Source: Acheta domesticus | Lineage: Eukaryota > Arthropoda > Insecta > Orthoptera > Gryllidae | Assembly (NCBI GenBank): GCA_031308135.1 | Contig: JAHLJT010000631.1 | Coordinates: forward strand, 227,688,636-227,752,635 | Reading direction: 5' to 3' | Length of the DNA: 64,000 nucleotides | Part shown: in pieces, positions 45,861 to 58,000 of the stretch | Layout of the letters: the number at the start of each line of letters is the position of its first letter | Position numbering within the stretch: position 1 is the first letter of the stretch | The notes under the pieces: model-generated | Told to the model about the DNA's origin: nothing | Databases searched by the model: none | What the model saw: only the letters and a program-made list of their open reading frames with translations | Made by a program: the position numbers and the translations under genes

Positions 45861-46658
45861 TCTCATTCAAATGTGTTGAAATGATAAAATGCTTTTTTCC
45901 TAGTGTGAATATCTACCATTCAAGGTGTAGGTAAATGTAGATCTGGATTTACCTACTAGCAAAATAAGAAGGCTCGGGACTATCCATCTCCGTGCCCGGT
46001 TTTTAAAATATTCTTAAAAAATTCATAAAATGTGTTTATGTGCATAATAATAATAATTAATCAAATAGTTTACTTACTACAATGTTTGAATTAATGAACT
46101 ACAATGTTTGAACTTAAAAATAAATTGATAGGAACAAGAAGATACTAAACGTGTATTTGTAAATGAGAAATTAAAAATGTAATTTCCACTTTCTCCGAAA
46201 TTTCTTAATTAACAACTGTATTTGTACAAGGGTTTATTCTATCATATTTAATGTTTTTAGTTAACCGACGATTTTTTCTGAAGCTGTGCCCAATACCATT
46301 TCGTGCTTGCAGGCTTACAGCATCTAAATCCAGTCCTGATGAAATAAAATTGAAATTGTAGGAGGAATGACAAATTCAGTCTTTGGTAGTATTAACTAGT
46401 GCAACACCACCTAGATTTACAGGCCGCGGCGCTGGAGGCCTTCTTTGTGTGTGACGTCACGCTTAGAAGGTTTAGATTTCTTCATCTGATAGATGTGTTT
46501 TGTGGTTAATGCCAGGATTGCGCCAACCGACGAGGTTTATTTTTGTTTTTGTATCATCGTTTTATCAAGATTCGCTGTCGCAACAACCGTGTATTAAGAG
46601 TTGCTTCATATCTATGAAAATGTTTTTATACGCATATAGTGCATCAGTGTATTTTGCA
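45861..46658 (+). other. DNA upstream of the THAP remnant
   Basis: Mostly unassigned. A GC-rich patch near 46425-46440 and a palindromic TGACGTCA at 46452-46459, about 200 bp before the THAP start codon, could be promoter elements of the former gene (inference). Confidence 0.3.
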
Positions 46659-46685
46659 ATGGTTTACAAATACTGTGTTCCAAAT

Positions 46686-49600
46686 CTTCTTCTTCTTACT
46701 TTTATTTTAGGCTAGAGCCTGTTTCTTTACAAAGGATACTTAATTAAAATTTAAAAAACCTGATAAATTACATTTATGTAGTTATATTTCTAAACTGGCA
46801 CTATATTCATGCTGTCTTGTTTCACAAAATATCTTTCCACCTAGTTCTTGGGCGTCCTACTCTTCTCCTTCCTTCCGGTCTTCTGTCTCTAGTCACTTTC
46901 ACCAGTCTGTCTTCTTCCATTCTGCCTATATGGTCATTCCATTTCTTTCTCGAACCCAGTCTGAGATTATATTTGGCAAGTTTATCTTATATTAATATTA
47001 GGTTCTTTATCCCTTAGCGTTTTATTTGTAATTTTTCTCAACACCCGCATTTCCGACACTTCCATCATTTGGCATTTTTTTTGAGTCTGCTCTAGTTTCA
47101 GCTACATATGACAATACTGGTCTAATTACTGCCTTATATATTCTAATTTTAGTGTCTTTTCTTAGGTACTGATTTTGCCATATCGAGTGGATGAGACAGC
47201 CTGCTATTCTATTTGCTTCTATGCTTTGTTCCTTAGCCTCTTTTATAGATCTGCCATCACTAGTTATTTTTACGCCTAGATATTGTATTTGCATCACTTG
47301 CTCTATTAGGTATTCGTTTATAGCTAGTTTGCATCTCAATGGCTCTTTCGAGATTGTTATGCATTTAGTTTTTTGTGTGGATATCCTCATGGTGAATGAC
47401 TGACATGTCTTGTAGAATTGAAACAGGAGGCGTTTATTTATTTATTTATTTATTTGTCAAAAAACAGTAAAAACTGTATATGACGTGTGGAGGAAGAGAT
47501 TTATCTGTGCACATTTTCTTGAGGGCCAGAATTTAAAAAAACAAAAAAAACGAAAAAAATTAATTTAGAAAATAATTATTTTAGAAAAATAAAAATATTT
47601 GAAAAATGTTTGTTCCCGAGTTATAGAAAATGAATTTCAACGGTAAATGAACTACAAGCAAAACGAGTGCTCAACAAAACGTGCGCACAGTGAATCTACA
47701 TTTACGTCCAGAAGCAAAACAAGGGGCCATCTCAGCATTTGCTCAATGGATGAGAGAAACTGGACAAAAACCTGATCGAGATGGGGGTCATTGACCCGGA
47801 AGCTGAAGTACATTACTTGTTACAGGCGTATTAAATATTTTTTTAAAAATGTATACAATGCAAACGTAAACTAATTCATTATATATCTTTGTTTTGTTAC
47901 AATAAACATTATTTTTCTTTTTCACGATCAGTATAGTCTCTAATTGTATAGAAACAGTGTTGCAGCAGAAAAGATTTTACTTTTAACTTAAATTTGTGTA
48001 CCGACTTTAATTGTTTTATGTCATCTGGCATTGCGTTGTAAAGTAACGTACATGTATTGTATGTTGATTTCTTGTTCTGAGCTATTGATACTGACACTTG
48101 ATGCACGTGATTTCTGCGGCGTCTGTTGTAATTATAAATATCAATATTGCATGAAAACCTGCTCCCTCCGTTAAGTAGGTCATTTTTGACAAATATTACA
48201 GATTCGTAAATAAATTGACAAGGCAATGGTAAGATTCCCAGCTCAATGAAAAGGGGCTGCAGGAATCTCGTGGAAGGCATTTTTTCATTATTCGAATAAT
48301 TTTCTTTTGCAATCTGAAGGTCTAAATACTACAGGATGAGCTTCCCCAGAATATTATGCCATAACTCAGGCGAGAATGTACATTTGCAAAATAAACGCAA
48401 CGAGCTGCATGAAGGCTGACAGAATTTGAAAGAATTCTGAATGCGTAGCATAATGAACTTAATTCAGTGTTTAATTCTGTGATATGTACATTCGATTTGA
48501 GGTTTAATTGAATTGAAAGACCTAAATTGTTGTAAATCATCTTCACTTTCGGCAATTAAGACTGTATCGTTTGCATAACAGATTGAGTTTATGTTATAAG
48601 AGCCAAAGTAATATCCTTTTTTGTTCGAAAGATTGTTTAGGATGTGTTGCATTACCAGGTTGAAGAGTATTGGGCTGAGGGAGTCTCCTTCTCTTATTCC
48701 TTGACCTGTTGTTATGGCTTGGGATATTTCTTCGTTATGTTTTACTTTCATTCTGGTGTTCATATATATATATATATATTTGCTATGAGTTTAATAAGGT
48801 TGCAGGGGATATTTTCTTTCTTTAATAATCTTGCTATATCTACAAGGCATACGCTGTCAAATGCTTTCTGTATGTCTACGAAACACATATATGCAGGCTT
48901 GTCGAATTCCAGAGATTTCTCAACAATTTGTCGTATAATAAAGTTCGCATAATTACATGATCTTCCTCTTTTGAATCCTTGCTGTTCTTTCCATTCTCTT
49001 AAATTTTCTATTACTTGTGTGATAGTTTTTGTTGTTAGTTTAAGCGTTGTGTTCAGAAGGTTAATTCCTCTATAATTGTTTGGGTCTAGCTTGTCCCCTT
49101 TTTTAAAAAGGGGGATTAGAATACTCGTTTTCTATTCCTCTGGTATTTTACTCTGCCTATATATGTTTTGTATCAGTTTTACTAATTCTTTATGTAATGA
49201 TTGCCCCCGTATTTTAATAGTTCGTTATATATGCCGTCCTCTGCGGGTGATTTCCTATTTTTTAATTTGGGTATCGTTTGTATAATCTGTCCTTCTGAGA
49301 TCTCATAGTATTGTGTTAATGTGTCAGCTATATCCAATACTGGAGCCTCGTTATTGTGAAATAGCTTACTAAAATATTCCACCCATTCCGTGTTACTGAT
49401 TTTTGTTGTGCTTATCAACTCATTTGTTTCGGAGCGTGTATTTCTTATAAAACGCCATATCAGATTTTGCAGGACGTAAAAGTCGTGTTCCATTCTTGCA
49501 GTAAATGATTCCCAATAATTTTCTTTTATTTTCCTGATCTTTATATTTACTTGATTTCTTATAAGTTTGTATTCTTCATAGTCTTGTGATAATTTAGACT

Positions 49601-50078
49601 GTATTTGAGAAATGCTTGGAGTTTCTCCCTAGTTATTTCTTTGACCTCTTCTGTATACCATGGTATATTTCGCCTTTGTTTCTGTTGACTTTTTCTGTTA
49701 ATTTTTCCTAATGCTTCTTCGGCTGACTTAAGTATATTAGTTTTTATTTTTTCCCAGGCTGTCTCAATATCATCTTCTTCTCTAATTCCATTGTTATTGA
49801 TTCTTTCGTCTAAGCGATCTCTATCAAGTTTTTGCGTCGACCCATCTTGAAGGGATTGAATATTAATTTTTGATATTGTATCCCTGGGTATTGTTTTTTC
49901 CCGTTTAAGTGTTGGTCTTAATTTAGCTAGCTCCAGATTATGGTCACTTCCAATACCTGCGCTTGTTAAGCTTCTTATATCCAAGATGTTTGATGGGTGG
50001 CACATTCTATTCGTTACTTCATAATCTATTATGGTTCGGTGTCCCATATTATTTTCCCATGTGTATTTATGTTGATTA
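46686..50078 (-). mobile_element. RTE-like non-LTR retrotransposon, 5' truncated
   Basis: Minus-strand element bounded by a 25-bp perfect target duplication (46661-46685 and 50079-50103). From its 5' side: endonuclease C-terminus (YTWENNMGHRTIIDY, SAGIGSDHNLELAKLRP) near 50060-49890; linker; RT with LIPLFKKGDKLDPNNYRGI near 49100, FVDIQKAFDSV near 48870, GIREGDSLSPILFNLVMQHI near 48690 and YANDTVLIAES near 48570; then the C-terminal YLGVKITSDGRSIKEAK and YKAVIRPVLSYVAETR near 47300-47100. The first Asp of the YADD box is Asn, and there are stops, so it is inactive. The 3' end is an AAG-rich tail near 46690-46700. A Jockey-like element is nested within the RT frame. Confidence 0.85.
47433..48529 (-). 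mobile_element. Jockey-like 3' fragment nested in the RTE element
   Basis: Minus-strand C-terminal part of a Jockey-type ORF2: LGLSIQLNLKSNVHITELN, YAFRILSNSVSLHAARCVYF, SYGIIFWGSS, LGILPLPCQFIYESVIFV and NAMPDDIKQL, then a 3' UTR and an AAATAAATAAATAAA tail at 47433. It is 5' truncated. The RTE frame resumes exactly across the insertion (EDDLQ then RLLFQFYKTCQSF), with no visible target duplication. Confidence 0.82.
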
Positions 50079-50667
50079 GGTTTACAAATACTGTGTTCCA
50101 AATGGTAGACGGAATTATGATGCAAATGGACCACATGTTCCCATGTTTGAATTTCCCAAAGACGACACACTGATGAAGAAATGGTTCTCTGTTTTTCATC
50201 GGAATAATTTTGTTCCGACGCAAAACATAAAAGTAAGTATTGACAACTTTGTTTATTGGAAAAGATTGCGACATAACCTACATCACTCATGCATTTGGTA
50301 GTATATTATTCAGAATATATCTATGTGTGTTCTCTGGTGCTCATCTCCCACATTTTAAACGGTTCTAATTTAAGTTAATATGCATTCATGAACAATATAG
50401 TTCACGAAGGAAAATTAATTTGTTTGAAAACATTAATTAAATAAAATTTGACGAAAGAGTAGGCCTCTATTTATTCTACAATATTTATTGATTTATTTAT
50501 TCCGGTGTGGTTGATTTTAAAGACCTATCATAAGCCATTTAAAAGAAATGATTGTTTTATCTTATGTGATTTCTCATGTTTCTTTAAAGGTATGTGCACA
50601 TTCTGCATTTTGATGATAGGAAAATTCAGTGGACAACCATATGTTATGATGAAAGTCGGGAAAGGAG

Positions 50668-51966
50668 TTTTTTATTTATAAACATTAAAAACAGTTTAAA
50701 ATTGTGTGTAACGAGCTACGGGGAGAAGTGAAATTTGTGCACGGTTTCATAATTCTGTGATCTCTATCCTAAACCATATTCTAGTCGAATTTTGAATACA
50801 GAAAAAAGAGCGGTTTTTTCAAGTTTTGTACACAAAAATATTCGCTCCTACATAATAAAATATATTTTCAAAGGTAAATTAGCTATTAATTTGTGCCCTT
50901 AACCCTCATCATGTTCTTCATGAAAGAATAATACTTTTTGACGCGACAATATGGAAAACAATAATTTCAATAACTATATTTCCCACTGAAATTCAGAAGA
51001 CGTGCACAAATAATGAAGTTACATTTATGTTCAGAAGCAAAACAAGGGGTCATCTCAGCATTTGCTCAAAGGATCAGGGAAACTGGACGAAAAACCTGAT
51101 CGAGATAGGGGCCATCAACCCAGAAGCTGTGGTACAGTACTTGTTATAGGTTCTTTAGAATTATACAGTCCAAATGATAAATAATTACATTAACTATCAT
51201 TCTTAAAATTAATGTTACTTTCCTTTTGATACTCAGTATAGTCTCGAATTGTATAGAAACAGTTATGCAGCAGAAAAAATTTTACTTGGGACTTAAGCTT
51301 TTCTATCGAATTTAATCGTTTAATGTCACCTGGCAAAGTGTAGTAGAGTAATGTATATGAATTGTATCTGCATTTTTTGTAGTGGGCTGTTGATACTGCC
51401 ACCTGGTGAATATGATTACTACGTCGTGTGTTATACTTATAGGCATTTATAGACGGCGTTTGCTGAAAATATGTTCCCGCTCTTAAGTAAGTCATTTTTG
51501 ACAAAAACTGCTGATTCGTAAATCAGGAGACAAGGTAATGGTAAAATTCCTAGATTAATAAAGAGAGACTTACAAGAATCACGTACATGGGATTTGCTTA
51601 TTATTCGTACAATTCTTTTTTGTAATCTGAAAGTCTGGGAGCTATAAGATGTGTTTCCCCAGAACATTATGCCATATCTCAAGCGAGAATGAACATTCGC
51701 AAAATATACACAACGAGCAGTACGAAGGCACACGGAATTTAAAAGAATTCTGAACGCGTAGCTTAATGAACTTAATTTTGTGTTCAACTCATTTAAGTGG
51801 GCATTCCATTAGAGGTTTGACTGAATTGATAGACCTAAAAAGTTTGTTACTTTAACATCAGTCAATGGCACGCCGCTCATTTTTAACGGAGTACTGAATT
51901 GTTTATTTGAAATGGAAAACTGCATTGAAACAGTTCTATTTTCATTTACTATTAATTTGTTATTAC
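50668..51966 (-). mobile_element. Jockey-like 3' fragment inside the second THAP exon
   Basis: Same family as 47433-48529: LSYAFRILLNSVCLRTARCVY, RYGIMFWGNTS, LGILPLPCLLIYESAVFVKN and YTLPGDIKRLNSIEKLKSQV (each in parts), plus the shared 3' UTR (AGAAGCAAAACAAGGGG near 51040) and a T-rich tail complement at 50668. A GGAG target duplication (50664-50667 and 51967-51970) flanks it. It extends a little farther 5' than the nested copy. Confidence 0.82.
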
Positions 51967-52225
51967 GGAGTTGCAGTGTATTTTGGAACGACCAACAATC
52001 CAGGAAGGAGCCATGCCCACAAAATTGCCAGTTTGCCCTGCTTACATGATTGCAGGTCCATCATCTTCGCGTATAGATCGAAATAAGAGCAGGCAGAAGA
52101 AGACTCAAGAAAATCTACGAAGGAAAAGGAGCTCAGAAACGAAATCAAAGTATGATACAGAGACAGCTCTTACATCTTTTGATATTTCTGGTCTGTGTTT
52201 AGAAAGGAACTTCATTGGAAAATAA

Positions 52226-52739
52226 CAGACAGTAGTGAAAAGTGAAGACAGGTCTTGTTAGTTTTGTTTTGTGTTTTACAGGTGACAGTGTTTACATCAT
52301 CGTTGGTAATTAAGTGTAATTTTGAAGTCAGCTTGTTCATTTCTGACATTGAATTGAAAAAGCCGGGAAATAATACATTATCAAGAGTTATCAAAATGTA
52401 TTGGTGAATTAAAATTCAAAGACTTCTTACCACACAAGATACAAATTATGTTACTTTATTATGAATTTCTTTTTGAATCAATAAATGTATACGAACTGCG
52501 CTGATGAATTACGTATTTTATCAATTAGAATCAATAAATAACAAACACTCAATATTTTTAAAATAATTTTAGCGTTTTGATTGCATACAAAATGTATGAA
52601 TAATACCTGTATTGACTATGTTAAATGTTTATATTTATGCTCATGGTTGTAATGTACTTCCATTCAGGAAAAATTGATCATTCTCCTAACAATAAACATG
52701 CTTTACGTTCTTAGAAGTTTTATTTTGGTAATCATTCAA
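52226..52739. other. Unassigned AT-rich DNA
   Basis: Nothing recognised; AATAAA-like hexamers near 52480 and 52690 could have served the THAP gene. Confidence 0.35.
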
Positions 52740-54605
52740 AATTTAGTTTTGACTAACCGACAGACGTGGTGCCGTCAATCAATTGTTCGGTATCAAGCAC
52801 CTATAAAACGAATTTCGGTTTCACCACATGTTAGAGGATTTTTTTTCTAAATTTAGCAACTGGATTTATCCAGTTTTTTGTTACCAGGCTCCTCTAATAA
52901 GTGTTTTTCTGCCGAAAATTTGCCGTGTTTTGGCACACAATTACATAATTTTCTCTTCATAAGAGGTTCCTTCTTAATCGCAAGAAAGTAAAAAAAATAT
53001 CTTCACAATTGTAGTAAGAAAATCCGGAAAATTGTTTTTAAATTTTAAAAATTTTTTGAAGGTTGTAAAATCAGAGATTTTAATGAACATGAGACCGGCA
53101 CCGTTCTCTGAAACATTCTTTACTCAGGACCAAATGTAATTTAAAAAATGTGCTGTTTTCAAGTAACAATGGTTTAAGGAAAATAAACTTTGCCTATGTT
53201 TGACACAAAATTTCGCAAGAATTAACTATATTTTTGAAAAATTGAAGATGTCATTATTTTCAGAACTATTTTTATGAACATATTACATTAAGGGAGAAAT
53301 GTTTATCTTCATAATTTTAGTTGTTTGTAGAAAGACGGCGAAAAGTTCTTAATTATTGCAATTTTAAACAATCAGACAATTCAACAAACATGAGATATGC
53401 ACCATTCTCTTAATCGTTCTTTACAGAACAAAATTTAATGGAAATTGTTGATGACTTTTTTGCGAAAAAAACTGTTTTACAAATTATAGATTTTTAAGAA
53501 ATATTTATATTTTCGAATATTTCCGAATTCCTAGATTTCACTAAACATATGGTGAAAAATACTCAAATTGATAAAAAAATGTTCACGACCTTATTTAAAA
53601 TCTATCATTAGGGAACAGACTTCATCAAGGAAAAAAATAGCTCCAAAATTATAGTAGTAGGAAGATGACAAAAAATTGAACTTTTGGAATTTGCGAAAAA
53701 TCAGAATTTTCTGCAAATATGTGCAGCATTCCTTCACACTATTCAATAACGAAATTTAATCAGAACCTTTGAAGCCTGTTTTTGAAAAGTTTGAAAATAT
53801 CCCAGAGACTACTTGTAAAGTACCCCCAAAATTAAAATATAAATTTCAAATTCAAGGAGCCTCAATTCAACTCAGAGGAATATCAATTTTGGAGAAAATC
53901 GGCTGAAAGGTTCAGCTGCTTGCGTTGTTCACAGGCAAAGGGATGGACCAACAGACAGACGGGTACACGTTTTTCCGTCAATCGAGTTTTCATTATGAAG
54001 GTCCCACAAAACAAGGATTCTCGCTACACCTCTTGTTAAAGAATATTTTTTTCTACACAAACAAAGTGGATTTATCCCCTTTTTTGTTACCAGGGCCCTG
54101 TTGGAAGAGCTTTTCTGCCGAAAATGCACAGTTCTTTCGCGCAGCATAACATAACTTTCTCTCTACTGCGTAAGCGAAACAATAAAGTAACAATTTGCAT
54201 CTATTTTACAGAAAATTTAGAAAATTTTGAATTTTCCTGTTAAGTACCTACCAGGAACAAAATAAGGCTTTTTAATTTTTTCTAAAATCAGCCTGATAGA
54301 TTGGGGAATATTAGTTTTGATGGAAATTCTGCTAAAGGTTAAGGCAAGCATTGTTCATAAACAGACTGGCTGACAAACCGAGAGACGTTTTGACTCAATC
54401 CATTTTTGGTATTAAGGGCCAACTAACATTGTATATGAGTAAACGAGCTGTTACAAGTAGTGCTTTACTAGCTACAAGTCCAAGATTTAACCCTTTTGGG
54501 AAAAAAGAACCGGGAAATACAAACCTTTCCGCCAATATATCTTAGTTGTTTCCCCCCATCGTTACAATACTTTCTCTGTACTGCGTAAGAAGTAGACAAA
54601 AAGTA
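52740..54605 (+). repeat. Three R1 copies head to tail
   Basis: 52740-52995 is a 3' end (TCGGTATCAAGCACC to GCAAGAAAGTAAAAAAA). 53020-54190 is a longer copy with module motifs and a GGCAAAGGGATGGACCAACAGACAGACGG-like tract (about 53935). 54240-54605 is another 3' part that continues into the duplicated SPH-B flank. All three run in the same direction. Confidence 0.7.
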
Positions 54606-54942
54606 AAGATATCAGATCAACATGTATCCGCTCTTTCGTTACCGGGCTACGTAAAAGAGTTTTCTGTCGAAAACACGCCGTTTTCCATGTCACGATTACA
54701 ATACTTTCTCTTCAATCAATTAAAAAGGCCATGCATTGAGAAAGAATACTCACAATTTTTAAACCTATATGATTTTCAAAGAAACGATCATTGTATTTCA
54801 TAGAATTTCCGTTCAAACGCAATTCAACGACACTGTGCAACACTTTCGATTTCATCTATAAACGCAACTCATCTCGTGATAAACTGACCACGATGTGGTA
54901 TACAGGAGATGCGATTTCTTCACCGTAGCTGCACCGAGGCAC

Positions 54943-54949
54943 TATAAAT
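54943..54949 (+). promoter_or_regulatory. TATA box of SPH-B
   Basis: TATAAAT 46 bp before the start codon, in a block nearly identical to that upstream of SPH-A. Confidence 0.65.
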
Positions 54950-54994
54950 GCTCCTTGAGGGATCTGCCAAGTATGTTGTCTCGAAGCCGTCAAC

Positions 54995-55040
54995 ATGCTT
55001 AAACTCGTCTGCTTCTTCTGTCTGTTCGTTTCTGCCCTTG
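54995..55040 (+). CDS. SPH-B exon 1, signal peptide
   Basis: MLKLVCFFCLFVSAL plus one base; two residues differ from SPH-A. GTAAGT donor. Confidence 0.87.
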
Positions 55041-58000
55041 GTAAGTACAGGTCTTTAGAATGAATTATCTGTGATCTTTGTATTCTTTTGTTAACTAAAA
55101 AATGAAGTGTGAACGATAACAGGGTAGTTCGCGAACATTTTTGAGTAATGCGTTCTTCATTTTTTGAGAGTGGAGGTAGAATTTGAAAGAATAAATATAA
55201 GGTAAGGAGTTCAATACACTACCCCAAAATTTCTCAAGTGGATCGATTCCAAATACGAATAAACATTCGTGAAAACCCTTTCTACGATGAAAGAATACCT
55301 GAAAAGAAGTCAATGAAGTAGAGGGAATTGTAAATGTATTAATTATTATCCAGCTAATTCTTGTTAATTAAGGATTAATTAATCATTTAAAGCAACACTA
55401 TTTCATTCTTGCTTTTCTCCTTTCCTGGAATCAAAAACATTGAAACAGTATACTGGAGTGAATGCATTGCGAAGCTCGTAGGCCACAGAAAGACTTGATG
55501 CATAGATGTACCATATCAAATGAGCGTGCATAAAAACATCAATTCGTTCAATGAAAAAATGAATGTGATCGATTGATTTCGGTTTGCAGACATGTCCAAA
55601 CACTTCTCCAAGCGGAGAAATATTTTGGAACTGTAATCACATCGCTCAAAGAATAAACATTCTTTAGAGAAATAATTATTCACTATTCATTTGAAACAAC
55701 CTGTGAAGCAAATACGAAAATTCTTAAATTTTACTATTTAATCAGGTTCAAAAGTATTATTAGTTAACGTAGCATCTTTATTGTTTCGTTATAACCGTGG
55801 AAGAAAATAAAATAATAATGTGTAAAGGCATACTTCTCACTGTAGACAGGATTATAAAATGCTAAATTATACATTCAAACATGTACTGACAAATAATGGA
55901 ACCTGCATAAGCAGGGTAAAATTGAGAAGGCTTGAGAATTATATATTTTGTTTTTAATTTTTAATGTTTTATTGCCTTTTATAACAGTGAAAATATTTTT
56001 TTTAATTTGGCTCGGATAAATTTATCCATTTGTGAGGAACGAAGGATTTCGGATTTCGATTACAAATAATTCTTCCTACGTCGTAAATCATAATTGGATC
56101 ATACTTCAAAAGCAAAATCTCAGCAAATTTTGGATAAAATTTTAAATTATCTGATATTTAACCAAAAATAATGTTTTTAACAATCGGAGGAATTTTAACT
56201 TAGGATTTGAATTTAACCATTTATATAATTTGTACACGGCAGTCCCCCTCACATCTCTAAATATCGATTCCAAAGACGTATTCATGTCTTCAACAATTGT
56301 CAATGACTTCAGAAAAGGTTTATTGTTTCTTTCAATTTATAAATTACAAAATTTTACGAAATTTGATTATTTTTTAAGACATGGTGTTAAAACAATTTTA
56401 TTTTATTTTATTTCTTTGCACACAAGCGGACTGAAAGTCTGTTGTTTATTATTTTCCCCTCCTGTTTTCAGTAACAAGCGGTTTCTTGTATCATTATTAT
56501 CCTCTGTGAGAGAAACGCTTTGTTTCGATGCGTTTCGCAAATGTTAACAGCGGGTGTACTTGCATAGAAAATCCCAGTATGGAAGGGATAAAATTCGTAA
56601 TAAAACAATAAGCAAGACACAGGTAGGATGCGAGTGGTAACACACAGTATTTAAGAATACCATACCATTATTCAAAATTTGCGTCATTTTTAATATACAC
56701 AAATTAGATTATTAATGTTAGAGTTGAGCTAACGCTGGGTGGGAAACATGATTACAATTAGAATTAAAATTTGAACAATTAGAAAAAGATTACAATTAAT
56801 TACAATTGGAATGAGAAGTTCACACATCAGTTCCAATTAATTTCAAGATATCTCTAAATTAACATGTCCCTATTATGGATTTATTTACAGCTTTTCTAAC
56901 AGTTCATTCCATTTCACTTTCCTTCATTGTACAAGGGGCATGATCTTAATATCAATAATAATAATAATAATAATTATTATTATTATTATTATACAGTGTA
57001 TAATAATAGCTTAAAAATAACACCAAAGCACATAATAGTTTTAATCAATTATAATTGTCAAATTATTATAATAAAAACATTAAATGTCTCAGAGTACAGT
57101 GTTGACCGTGTAAAGCTCGCCAGATTTATGAGCACTTTATCACCAGATATTGCTAAATTCTGGCGTCACACAGATAACAAAATACTTTAGCTATTCTTCT
57201 TGTTCAAACAATCAAGTTCATAAGGTTCACAGTTCATTAACAGTCGTTCTCGTTCTCCAGTAGCCTCCAGGCAGCTTCCGGCAGACTCTGCAATTCCACA
57301 AGACTACTGCTTGATATTTCCGTCACAGAATTTCGCCACTGCTCCCCTCACACTGCAGGTGCAAAGCCTTTAAGAGTCCCCAGTTCGTTCACCATCAGTT
57401 CACGTTTTGAGTTAAGAGTCGTTTCCCGGTCGCCTCTGGCAGATTCTGCAACTCTACAAGACTTTGCTTGGTATTTCCGTTACAGAAACTCGCCACTGCT
57501 CCGATCACACAACACGTGATAGAAACATGAACTTTTCACTTAAACAGTTCGCTCTCGACAGTTTCATGGGATCGGTTATTACAGTTACCAATCTTCAGTT
57601 CAACTTTTCACAAATTCGCACGAACACGTTCCCCGTAATTCACTTATATACGTTGCACTTAATAGTTGCGGGATTGCGTATTATTCCGTATCTTACACAC
57701 ACACACATAGTTCCCATAATAACTTGCACTCACTTGCAATATTTCAGTAAACACCAGTTTTCTTCCGACATTCCACCTCTGCCACCAGTTTTCTTTCTCT
57801 CCCCTTAGGGTTTCTCCTTCTTCTCAATGAAGTATACACAGACTTGTGCTTAAATAACTAATTTATTTACTCATAGATTACTCTGATCCGGAGAGGACGC
57901 TTACAAGAGCCTGCCCGTTACATCTCTTGCTTAAGAATAATCTCTGCGACACCGCCCAAACTACATGTTTTTGATATTTTCTAATTTTTCGGTTTCCTAA

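Larger units (their letters stand above)
46659..52225 (+). pseudogene. THAP zinc-finger gene destroyed by nested retrotransposons
   Basis: Remnant of a THAP-domain (C2CH DNA-binding) protein, either a host gene or a transposon-derived one. Part 1 at 46659-46685 encodes MVYKYCVPN and continues, beyond an RTE insertion and its target duplication, at 50104-50232 with NYDANGPHVPMFEFPKDD, WFSVFHRNNFVPTQNIK and a GTAAGT donor. Part 2 is at 50590-50667 (VC, then HFDDRKIQW in a shifted frame), interrupted by a Jockey-like insertion, and resumes at 51971-52225 with ERPTIQEGAMPTKLPVCPAY, the usual tail of a THAP domain (REGAVPT-like), and a charged C-terminal region ending at TAA. The second zinc cysteine is Gly (CVPNG), and frame shifts disturb the C-x2-H pair, so the gene is dead apart from the insertions. 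Confidence 0.8.

Noticed and set aside
46452..46459. TGACGTCA as a cAMP-response element
   Set aside because: A perfect palindrome, but one 8-bp site near a dead gene is weak evidence; kept only as a note.
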